A stretch of 64,000 bases of DNA, taken from contig JABYQQ010000020.1 in assembly GCA_022605405.1 (NCBI GenBank), positions 434,001 through 498,000 on the forward strand, read 5' to 3'. Source of the stretch: Earliella scabrosa. Taxonomy: Eukaryota > Basidiomycota > Agaricomycetes > Polyporales > Polyporaceae. The notes below the pieces were generated by a model. That model saw only the letters and a program-made list of their open reading frames with translations, was not told the origin of the DNA and did not search any database. Made by a program: the position numbers and the translations under genes. Of the stretch, positions 13,292 through 23,430 are shown piece after piece. Position 1 is the first letter of the stretch, and the number at the start of each line of letters is the position of its first letter.

Positions 13292-14902
13292 CTACATATC
13301 GGGTCTCACTGGATGAATGGGCTGAACGATTCCCGGGTCCGTCGCCCATTCTCGTGCCAGGCTCGCCTGTATCACGAAGCCCTCGTCTCCCATATCAATG
13401 TCCTCGTCGGCGCCGCCGCTCTTGACACAGGCGTCGGTCGCACCACGGGCAGAATCCGGGCCAGCCATCGGTGGCGGATGAACGGCAAATCCCGTAGAGG
13501 GACCAGGGATCTGGTGCGGATGCGTGAAGGTGAACTTGGCTTGCGGTGAAGGCGAGGTCGAGAAGCTGTGCAGCTGGGGTGCTACGGACCCGGGAAGTGG
13601 GGGGAGCCAAAGTCCCGGTGGGTGACCAGATATGGAAGCTTGGCCGCCCAGGCCCAGGGACGTACTCTGTTTGCTTTTACGCTGCGGACTTCGTTCGTCC
13701 GAACTTGTGCTGCGGCGGGCCTTCTTCCATCCCTTACGCTCCCGGTGTCGAGAGTTCACCCGGACTCCAGTCCGCGAGAGTCTCTGTAAGGCCGAGATGG
13801 CGTGAGCGTGCTGGGACTCGGAGCTTGACGGCGAGGCTGGAGTGCTCACCTTTGTGAGATCTGTAGAGACCTGAAGGCCGGGGAACGTCTTCGTCGAGAA
13901 CACCTCGAACGTGCCGCCATAGCATTCAGCAAGGACCGGGATTGGACGGGTCTGATTGTGGGGGTGTCCGAAGATGTTGAAGACCCGGTACCGGAGACGG
14001 TAACGGCCCTCCTTCCGCACCGCGAGGTCCTCAAAGCAGAGAAGAGAATCGAAGGTCACTTCGCGTCATGATGATCAGAGCAGAGGAACGAACCGGGAAG
14101 ACGAACATGGCCATCTGCCGTCCGTCGTTGTCCACCAACGAGCATAGCACGACCGCTTCACCGGCAAGCAATATCGTGCACTCTGCATTATGAGGTTGGG
14201 CGCAGGGCGGCTGAGGCGCCAGTGCATAGACCTGGCGTGGCGCATCCTGGTCGTGCGTGCGTGAACGATGCAAACAGTCGCGAGGAGACTGGGAAGGTGG
14301 AGTGTGAGTGACAGCTGGAACGTGACTGGCAGGAGTCGCGGCAGGTCGGGCAGGGGGCAGTATGGGGTGTGACGGAATGGGGCGGAAGGCGAGGGGATGG
14401 GTCGGGCTGCTGGAGGCCGCGCGAGACGTCCTATCTCCGCGGATGGGCGCGGCCGAGGCCGATGGCTCGCCCGCGACGGGGAAGAGATCGACACGGCAAG
14501 TGAACCCAAACGCGAGCCGCTCGCTGTGGCCACGTCATGAGCGCGCTGTGCGGTCTACCAGAAATAGACGGGTCCAGACTCCAAACAGTACACGTACTCG
14601 AGCTCTGCCAACTCCTGGACTTGCTCGTGGGGCGTGCCCGCGTGTGCGACCTGGAAGAGCCGCATGGCCACGACCGGCGGCGGGTCCAGCGGCCGCTTGT
14701 CCTTGCGCGCATATCTGCCCACCCGCGGTCAGCTTGTCTCGGGCGGGCGAGCAGACGATGAGGCCAGCCCGACTGCATACTTGCGCCCGATGTCCGCCTT
14801 CTGCAGCTCCGCGAGCGTCGCACGCATGAGACGTCCCGCCAAGGGGCCCGTCTCAAGCGAAAACCAGTCGCCGATGCCCGGAGCTTGGGCTTGAGCAGGC
14901 AT
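13292..14902 (-). CDS. Velvet-family transcriptional regulator
   Basis: Five exons join in phase: 14902-14781, 14714-14592, 14523-14094, 14029-13850 and 13783-13292. The introns are 64-68 nt and the product is 448 residues. Velvet hallmarks are clear. An N-terminal half has ELQKADIGRKYARKDKRPLD followed by PPPVV and a CRVDLFPV strand. A C-terminal half has FPDLAVRKEGRYRLRYRVFN, then FEVFSTKTFPGLQVST and LSRTGVRV. A Pro/Ala/Ser-rich segment of about 80 residues separates the halves, and the last ~120 residues are low-complexity. Velvet proteins are fungal DNA-binding regulators of development and secondary metabolism (VeA, VelB, VosA, VelC); the subfamily is not settled here. The ATG at 14902 gives an intact N-terminus. 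An upstream open frame starting at 15246 might be an alternative first exon, but its splice to 14.9 kb is unclear. Confidence 0.85.
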
Positions 14903-15249
14903 CGTTGGGCGCTGCGTGCATTCAGAGCAGTGAGGAACCCGCAGGTCGACGAGCGAACATCAGCAGTGCTTACGGAGAGCATTTCACTGTGGGAACGGTC
15001 TTGCGTCCGGGACTGGTAGTCGCAGAATCTCGGGACAACGCAAACGACTTGCTCGCTGGAGAGAGGATGGGGCGGAGGGAGAGAAGACGAGGCCGCGTCG
15101 CGCTGCTCTGCTGTTGCTTTTTGGACGTCCAGTAAAACGCTAAAGTATGGATTAAGCCACAGCCCTTCACCTGCCTGGGATCCGTATTTACCATATCCGG
15201 AAGGATTGGGTCCAACGTCGCCTGCGTCCTGACTCGGACTGCTCATAAC

Positions 15250-15905
15250 AGTCCAGCGCTCAGACCAGAGGCGGTATGTTAGGTCCTCCTTCCAGGCCTG
15301 GCCAACCTCCTGCCACGTCTTCTCCTGCGGATCGAAGCCGGCGGTGTGGTGGAGCTCGCCCCGAAAGTTCTTGAGCCCCTCGATCTCGAGCCAGTCCCAG
15401 CGGCTGAGGACGCCGATCGCGGGGACGAACTCGTCGCACGCGCCGCTCGCCGGATCGGTCCGGCGGACATGCGACGTACTCGGCGCCGGTCACCTCGTGC
15501 TGGAGCTTGATGTAGCGCATGAGCTTGTCCTTGTTGACGACGTTCTGCAGGTACTGGCGGATCTCCGGCCAAGGAGCGTAGAGCGCAGACCAGTCCTTCT
15601 AGGTCAGGTTAAAGGGGGCCACATATAGTGAGCCTCGGATGTCCTACCTTCTCCGCGTGGCCGCTGTGATCCGGGGTGGTGAGTACAAGCACTGCCGCAT
15701 GGTGTGAACGGCATACGGATATCTGTTCTGGAACCAAGTCCCGCCCACGCCTGTCTCCTTCTCGTATATGCACATTTCGACGTTTGGGACCTTCTGAGGG
15801 AATCTGGAAGATGGTCAAAAGGGTAGCAAAGCCCAGTGGTAATTAGGGTCGTAGCGAACCCCAAGCAACGATGCCGCTGATACCTACACCAATGAGCGCC
15901 ACTCA
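15250..15905 (-). pseudogene. Flavin-containing monooxygenase fragment (broken)
   Basis: Pieces of an FMO / Baeyer-Villiger-type monooxygenase lie in order but in different frames. The FAD-binding glycine motif VALIGVGISGIVA is near 15905. VPNVEMCIYEKETGVGGTW and FQNRYP are near 15760. After an acceptor-like site at 15604 come DWSALYAPWPEIRQYLQ and a KLQHEVTGAEY stretch. A frame change then leads to RRTDPASGACDEF, AIGVLSRWDW and FRGELHHTAGFDPQEKTWQE. Family segments appear missing around the frame change and after CDEF. The fragment stops near 15285 and has no C-terminal half, and the last frame runs open into the ATG at 15246 upstream of the velvet gene. It is not expected to encode an active enzyme. 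Confidence 0.7.
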
Positions 15906-16156
15906 AATACGACCGGGTCCGTCCATGGCAAAGTCCCCAGGTACGAATGTCGGGCCGACGGTGCGGTTGGCAGCAGTCTGGTTTTTCGGCATGACGTAGA
16001 ATGGGCGTGGTGACTGTTTGGTTGGGATTGTTGGTCGGGAGTTCGACGTTCGCACTGACCGAGTCTCTGATGATGACCAAAAAGGCAAGCTATGTCAGCT
16101 GTTCCAAATGTATCGTACGCCTACGCACGACGGGCACAGGCTCTGAGCTAGTCCAT

Positions 16157-16269
16157 AGGAAATAGGTAGGGAATCGGTGTGGAATCTATAATATCCTTTG
16201 TTTCCGAGGGCGCTTAGGCCTGAAAACAAGGAAATGATAGATCCCGCATCGATTTCCTACCTATTTCCT
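16157..16269. repeat. 113-bp hairpin repeat (MITE-like)
   Basis: The first 48 bases, starting AGGAAATAGGTAGG, match the reverse complement of the last 48 at about 40 positions, with a short GC-rich loop (cgagggcgcttaggcctg). No target duplication is evident. It could be a small non-autonomous element or a solitary foldback. Confidence 0.65.
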
Positions 16270-17949
16270 CAGTGGTGGAAAGGAGCCTTTGTCCGTCGTG
16301 TATACCAGTCATCTATGACGCAATTGGCATCCTGCGTCGGGGCAGGTGAGTGTTCGAGCCAGATTTCGCAGACATGTATCGTGATTCAATATTCAAGCTT
16401 CAAGGGGTTGATGATGTAGAGCGGAGCACATGGTTGACGTTGAGGTCATGAGGCGCCCTTCAAGTCGCCGCTCGGGCGGAGCATTAAGTTGAAGCGCTCG
16501 AGCTGCACGGTTGGTATCACAGTCAACGAGGCTGACTGGGCACGATCTCTGCAAGAGAATTCATGGGTGAGCAAGCGTCTGGACGCCCTTGTCCGCACTT
16601 TAACCGCTGTGTATGGCGGCAGAACTCACCTGATGAACAGAGTGCAACGTTCACGCGACGACGCACCCGCTGTGGCCCCCGCTACCGTCGCCCGTCTCCT
16701 GTTCCACAAGGACGTTGTCGGGCTCGTCGGTAAGGATCGGGAGCGCGGGTGCAATGGTGAACGCGTCCATGTCTGAAGCTGGCAGAGACCGATGGTGGTG
16801 TCGGCGGCTAGTGGAGTGTGCAGCGAACGATGTGTCGACTGCGCTGCCGTTCATCTTCCCCGCTTTCTATACAGTGGGGATAGTGGTTGATAGCCATCGC
16901 CATCCGCCCAAGTGCTTCGCAATTGCTTGGGCACGGGTCGGGTGGCGCACGAGCGGGATGCATAACAATAAGACGTGAGCGCTTGGACTCGGAGAAGGCG
17001 AGGCGTAGCATCATGGTTCGAGATTATTCCATGTATGGATGTCGACGAAAGATCAATGAGATAGGGCATGCGCTCGTGCGTTCAGTATATACGGCGAATG
17101 TGGACCTGCGCGGACCAGTACCTAGCTTGAGTCTCGCTCGATCCTGATCGGGAGAAAGGGCAATCAGATATTTGGGCCGAGTCAACTCACCTCTGTCCTG
17201 GGTCAGTATACAATGGCTATAATCGACAATCGGTCTCGGGTGGCTCATATGTCGACGTTCGCGCATTGATGAGGCTGATGAGCAAGGACAAATGATTGAT
17301 CAGTAATGCGCGCGGAGCTGGCCTGCCAAGGACACTCACTAAACGCAGTCCGGCTGCATTCGCGCTGGAGCTGAAGCTATGTTCAGGGGTTTCATGAGTC
17401 GGTTTACTCTCTTCTATGGTCGTTTCTATTCACGTACTTTCAATTAGTTACACCGATGCCGGTGCGACGACTGAGCAAGACAGATTTCAGAGCGCAGCTG
17501 CCCTAAGTTTTTGTGAATAAACCCTAGTCGGCAGCACCCGATTGATATGCGATGCTACTCCACCGCTGGCACCGCACGGTGACGAACAAGGAACAGAAGT
17601 ATTGACGCCGAACGTCAGTTCGAGGTTTGACCCAATATGGAAACGGAGACGCCCATCAAATGACGTCAGACGTCGGCCGACTTTCGGGCAAGCTCTGAGG
17701 CTGTTGTGAGCTCAGACTGCGAGTAATCTCATTCCACCCATGCTCTCTTCGAAACTGATAATCAATCGCTTGGACCCATATTTCGCAGTCAAAAACGGAT
17801 TACACACTGGGTCTAGCACTCCGTGACGATGTCGATCTTCTGTTTGGCAAAGGGAAAGTCAGGTGTGGGCCGTGAAACTTGCGCTCCGATGGGGTAACGA
17901 TTGAGAGCCTCCCAGGCCTATGTGCCATCGTACGTGAACCCGAACCTCA
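16270..17949. other. Intergenic, no supported gene
   Basis: Short frames only, including a 95-codon plus-strand frame at 16489-16776 with a 67-codon minus-strand frame over its right end (16651-16854). Neither has a motif. The right end is the 3' flank of the first BTB-like gene. Confidence 0.4.
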
Positions 17950-19050
17950 TCAGATCGTATCCTGTGAACACAAAATAATGTTAACCCTGCTTGAGCCATG
18001 AGAACGCACGCGCGCACCTGCACAGCGGACCATTCCTGCACGACCTCGTCGATCCGTACCCGCACCGTCTCTCTGCAACCCCCGCACCGGACCGCCTCGT
18101 ACGCCCTCTCGAACGCAGCGCAGAGCGCCTCCGCCGACGTCCCTGCACGAGAAACCGTTGAGCGCATCGAGCGCGGATCCCAGCCCTCGACACCACGAGT
18201 GACAAAAGCACGGACGCCGACTCACCCGGCCCCGCGTCCCACGCGAGCGCCGCACTGGCGCACGCCCACGCGGCCGTCCGGCCCCCCTGCCACGCACCGT
18301 CGCACGTCGCCGTCGGTGCGTGGTCCCTGGGCACGGTGAGGACGATCGTCTTGAGGGCCTCGCGGCGGCGCCGGTGCAGCTCGAGGAGGCGCCAGAGGTA
18401 GCGCGGGCCCATCTTGCACGAGAGCCCGTCCGGGAGCTCGATGATGTTGAAGGTGAGGAGGTGCGCCGAGGTGGCGACGGCGACGGCGTCGAGCGCGTGG
18501 TGCGCCGCGAGCGCGTACGTCTCGAGCGCGCGGCTGGGGGCGTGCGCGAGGAGGAGGGTGTACAGGGGGAGCGGGGAGACGGCGAGTGTGGAGATGGGCG
18601 CGCCATACTTGACGAGCGCGGCGAGGCTGTCGTCGAGGACCTCGAGGGTGGGGCTCAGTGCGGCGCAGGACTTGTTGTACATGATGTGTAGGGTGACGCT
18701 GAACGGCCCGGCGTGTTCTGGGACGGAGATAGACGGGCTGGGCGAGGGGAGGCGGGCGTCGAAGTGATTGTGGGAGATCTGGAGGAGACGATGGCTGTGG
18801 ACGTGAAAGTGGACGCAGTCGGCGGTCGTGATGGTCAGGTCGGGTAGTATGCCGTCCTGTGTCTGGTCTGGGCCGAATGTGTGCGAGACATTCGTGCCGT
18901 GCGCAATGTGAGCAGGAGCTGGATCAGGCTGGGAGAGCAAGACAGTTGTCAGTCGCCGATGCAGGTCGAAGACGCCCTACATGATGCTGATAGCAGCCAC
19001 GAGAGCAACAGTCGAGGCCAGCGAATGCTATCATGGACACTTACAGCCAT
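17950..19050 (-). CDS. BTB/POZ-like domain protein, copy 1
   Basis: Proposed exons are 19050-19045 (ATG GCT), 18928-18226, 18142-18018 and 17961-17950, with introns of 116, 83 and 56 nt, giving about 281 residues. The BTB-like core is seen as LPDLTITTADCVHFHVHSHR, then LLQISHNHFDARLP and FSVTLHIMYNKS. It is followed by a helical region (ALETYALAAHHALDAVAVAT, MGPRYLWRLLELHRRRREAL). Agaricomycetes carry many such BTB paralogues; substrates are unknown. The gene shares layout and the intron position after AWDA-(G/R)-P with the second copy at 20.6-22.0 kb. The tiny two-codon first exon is inferred, and the internal long frame starts only with TTG. If the last intron is retained, the frame would extend to 17859. 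Confidence 0.65.
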
Positions 19051-19359
19051 AGAGAGGCGATGGTTGGTGATGGGTATCCGGCGAGTATGGGATCGAGATG
19101 TGGTAGCGGGGGGGCTTTGTATCCTCTCCTTCGTCGCGGGAACCGAGCTGCGTTGGCGGGAAACAAGGAGCTGGTGCACAATCTCACAGCTCACAGGACT
19201 CGTCCCTGATACCCACCGTATGCAACCATGACGTAGTCAGCAACGCATCCGCACCGGGCAGCTGGCTCGGACGTGGCGCCCGCATAGACGAGGCTGGTAC
19301 ACCAACCAGCCGTGATAAGCCAATCGAGGTTGCGAACACCTCATGAGCCATTACACTTA

Positions 19360-19712
19360 CTACAACCATGTCGGGGTCAGGTCGTCGTCGGACGTGTCGA
19401 CAGACAGAGTCATCTGAAGGATTACAAGCGTTGTACGAACACCCCAGATTCGGCTCGGCACAAGGAACGAGAGCGAGAACTCGTCCAGGGCGGACTGGAG
19501 CTTCTTAGGTTTCAGACCTTCAGGCGCACGACGTCGACGTCCTCGAGCTTGTGTGACGCGTCGACCCTCGGCTGACCTTCCCCAAGACACGGGATACGTA
19601 CAGACGGGAGGTCCCGGTCGATAGGCACAATGGTCACGAATCCGTCGCTCTTCTCCCGACCGAGTACCGAGCTCTGATAGTAACCCCACGCGACATCGAG
19701 CGTTGCGAGCAA
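19360..19712 (-). other. Coding-like unassigned frames
   Basis: Two adjacent minus-strand frames look protein-like. One (19712-19512) contains VAWGYYQSSVLGREKSDGFV and DRDLPSVRIPCLGEG. The other (to 19360) contains KLQSALDEFSLSFLVPSRIW and MTLSVDTSDDDLT. They overlap by frame shift near 19520 and could be exons of a small gene or a relic. I do not recognise the family. The rest of 19051-20603 shows nothing I can support. Confidence 0.25.
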
Positions 19713-20603
19713 GCTTCAGGTCACTGCACACACGCCCCCATTAGATGGGCAGTACCCAGCCTCTCCCCAGTGTCTGAAGCAAATACTCACCGGTTCGCAA
19801 CTCTGACTCGCCCTGACTGACTGCCAGCCTGAGTGGCGGTCTTCACTACCGGTCCGCGTCACAGGGATTCACGCTCCGAGTCGAGCTCCAGTCTCCATGG
19901 CCATGGACGAGACGACGCGATGGAAGGGCCCGATTGGTGGTTGCGGCTCGGTAGCGACTGTGGTCCATCAGGCCTCAGGCCTCAGGAGCCGCAAGGCTTG
20001 CTTATGGATGGCGAATGGTGGACTCGTGCTGGACGCTCAGGCTGACCGTCTTCGCGATGCTAGCGGTTCGAGTTGGGGAAGATGTCCAGCATGTGGATAA
20101 CTCGATTGTGCGTTTCCAGTGCATGACGACAGATAGGGTAGCGTATATGAGGAGACAGGTGAACAGTGCCGGCAGCGGACAGACGGGTCAAGACAAGGTG
20201 GATCCGAGTCGTTGTCAATGTCAACACCGTGGCATTGTAGGCGCCCAATCGCGTCATATGCATCGACTATAATAATACACAGCAAGACACAGCATGATCA
20301 TGGAACAGTTGCAAAGGCCTACATAGCTCAGAAAACACGGATAACAAGACGGAAGATACTCTACACTACGTGCACGACTTGGAGACAGGAATGACTCAGG
20401 CTAAATGCGCGGTTCAATCCGTGACCATGGAACTTGCTCAGAGGTGCGCCGCGCGGCACCGCACGACATTCGCCCGCCAGCCGCAGGTTCAGGGAGGGGT
20501 GTGATGCAATTTGGCAAGGGGTGCGCGGCCCAAGATGGTGCCCGTCTTGCCGACTCCCTATATCGTACTCTAAGCCATCCTCTGTGAGCGAGCAATCTCC
20601 AAG

Positions 20604-21984
20604 TCATCCGCCCCGCTCAAAGGGTCGCACGCGCACCTTGACCATCGCCCACTGCACAACGACCTGCCTCACGCGATCCGCGAAACCCTGCTTGCACAGG
20701 TGGCACGAGAGGTAGTCTGCGAGGGGGCCCAGCGCCGCCTCGATCCCCTTCGACGTGATATCTGCACGGTTGTCAGCGCGGCTCGGAGTCGGCCCCAGTC
20801 TGAGAATCCCGGGGCGAGAGGGACACTCAGTACTCGGTACGCAGTGCTCACCTGGTCGTGCATCCCACGCGAGGTACGCAGTGGACAGCGCCCACGCGCG
20901 CACAAGCCTCTTCTGCTCCGCGAAGCCGCACGTCTCAGTGGGCCCGTGCGGATGCGGGGGGGCGACGAGGAGTGCGCGGAGCGCTTGGAGCCGTCCAAGG
21001 TGAAGGAAGAAGAGGCGTTTGAGGTACAGCGGGCCGATGCGCTCGACGTCGGCTTCCGTGAGCTCCCTGAGCGGGAAGGAGAGGAGGTAGGTCGAGACCG
21101 ACACCGCCAGGGTGTGCAGATCGTGCCGTGCGGCCAGGGCGTACGCGACGAGCGGTTTTACTGGTGCTTGGTTCAGGATGAGAGAGTAGAGTGGCTGTGA
21201 AGGGGTGATGTGCGTCTCCAGGGCGAGGCCATAGACAGCCATCGCGTCGACGGCGGCGGCGAGAGTGTCGATGTCTGGACGGTACGCCTGGCAGGAGATG
21301 TCGTAGACCGCATGTAGGACGATGTTCAGCACGACGGCGAGGTCTGGCACAGTGACAAGGAGTGCATCGCCGGTATCGCTCTTTGGCGGGTCGGGTGGCA
21401 CGAGGTTGTTGAAGGCGTTGGCCGACTTGTTAGCGATTTGTGCTTTGTGAACGTAGAAGAAGATACCGTCCGAGGAAAGGAACACCATGTCCGTCGGGAC
21501 GGGTAACAAGCCTGCATTGGGGTGGAAACTAGTCGATATCGAGACGGCTATGGCCTCCTGGGGGTTAGTATCCGAGGCTATGGTCTGTGTGTCATGAGGC
21601 CTGGGAGGCGAGTCTCGAGGGGACGGCTGAGATAAGATGATGAGCGGAAGCATCAACAGCATGTGGCGAGAGGGTACAAACCAAACTTAGACCGAAATCT
21701 TGGAACGTGGTCCATTCGGTCATCAGGATGTCGACGCAGTTCTCGTCCGTCATCGACTCGGACGACTCGGAGGGGCGTGGGGTCAATAAATTTTGCATCT
21801 GGAGAGGGGAACCCTCGTGGGACGGCTAAATCACCAACCCACACTGTGTAGTGAGAATACGTGCCCACTGCAACTCTGTTGGAACACTTACGGGAGGGGT
21901 GGGCGGCATCTGCAGCGGCAGCGGAGGCCGCGGAGATGTGTCGGTAGCGTCTGCTGACTCGTGCCCTTGCTGGAGCTTGCTCAT
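20604..21984 (-). CDS. BTB/POZ-like domain protein, copy 2
   Basis: The first exon is 21984-21892 (31 codons, proline-rich, starting MSKLQQGHES). After a GTAAGT donor, a second exon begins at an ATG-containing acceptor (MQNLLTPRPSESSESMTDEN). A third exon carries the BTB-like core: DMVFLSSDGIFFYVHKAQIA, then LLVTVPDLAVVLNIVLHAVY. The helical tail has LVAYALAARHDLHTLAVSVS and GPLYLKRLFFLHL. A last intron with good GTGAGC and CAG ends follows DARP, after which the protein ends FADRVRQVVVQWAMVKVRVR. The exon boundary between exons 2 and 3 is uncertain. It is a diverged paralogue of the gene at 17.9-19.1 kb in the same orientation. Function is unknown beyond likely protein-protein interaction. 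Confidence 0.7.
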
Positions 21985-23430
21985 CTTGTACGTGTCTGGG
22001 ATAAAATCTGCGAAATGAGCGAGGACAAAGGTATATAGGCCCGAGGGGGAAGGCGTACCACGACGGAGCGTCGATGCCGGTGCGATATATATATACGCGA
22101 ACTCAGGGCCGGTGAGGTCACGACTTCTGGCGACTCGACGTACACTCCACCTAGACGATGCCCGCGGCCGTCGCTAGCGCGTTAATCATCTCCATCGCCA
22201 GCAGCGAGTCCGGAATGGGACGGCGACCGCTGTGCGCGGCGCGTGTGTGGCGCACAAGAATGCTTCGCGCTCTCAAACGTACTTACAATACTGTGAAGCA
22301 TGTGATGTCATGCGTGCGTCAGACCCTCGCCCAAAGATAAACCGGTACGGCTCGAATTTGGAGCGCCCAGCAAGACGGCTCGCAGTGTCCACCGCAGGTC
22401 CACCGATAACATCAGTGATCCTTGCCAGCGGGTCTGCGATATTCCAGCACTGCACACGCGGTAATCTTGACCTGGTCAGCAGCATTCGATTCAGTCGCGA
22501 GAAATATTGCGAGCAGGGTCCGCAATATTGACAACCGACAATCAAGTTCGGAGACCAGGGGGCAAGAAGAGACGAGATTCCAAGTTGCCGGCTGCAACCC
22601 GCCACGGTATGCATGGCACACGTCGCAGGTTTGATGAGAAGGAACTTGGGAAGCAAAGGGCAAAGGCACGTTCAAGCTCGAGGAAGCTGTCTCATCAGTG
22701 AGACGCTCGGTCTGAACTTTGAAGGCAGAGAAGGAGAACCTATAAGTACATAAGTACTGAGCCTATAGACGCTTAAAGCTTACTCGTGATCAGAAAATTG
22801 CGCTGATGGAGTGGTCCGGCACGCGCAAATCGTTATCTGACGGACACAGACGCCCATCTCACAACGAGCACCGCGATCCATTACGACGACAGAACAGGAC
22901 GAATAAAATACATGCAGTTGGATGCAAAGAGTCCCTACGACAGAGAGACAGAATGTTACGTGGGTGTGATGATGCCGACCGCGCCCGGCTGCAAAGACAG
23001 ACCGGGTTGGCGACGCCATCTGAGGAGCGGTATGCAGTTGATGCAGCGGTGAGGGTAAGAATACATGCGATGGATGCTGATGCCGGATAGTGTGACGATG
23101 TAGGATGTGTTTCGATGGAACTTGCCGGGGTGACACGGGGCGCGGATGGAGGGGTGCGCAAGGACGGAAGACGGAGGACTATGAGCACAACCGTGGAGCT
23201 ATATGCAGCGAGCGGTAAGGAGAGTTGGGGTTGAACCCGGTGACGATGCTGGGAAAAACATAGAGCAAGCCAACCGTGGGTCAGCAGTCTGTTGGACTGC
23301 TGTTTCTAGCGCATCGTAGCAGTCGCAGCGCGCATGGCGAGGAGACGGGAAAGGGAGACGGAAGAGGTGACTATGAACATGTATTTTGTTTGCGGGTCGA
23401 GGGAGTAAAGGCGGATGGGGGTAGGGACCT
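21985..23430. other. Intergenic between BTB copy 2 and MTHFR
   Basis: Holds the upstream region of the BTB gene, including an alternating ATATATATA run near 22085, and the 3' flank of the MTHFR gene. Short frames at 22.2-23.2 kb have no motif. Confidence 0.5.

Noticed and set aside
14431..15246. 271-codon minus-strand frame as a stand-alone protein
   Set aside because: Its left two thirds are out of frame with the velvet exons and highly Arg/Ser-rich; only its first ~25 codons might be a leader exon.
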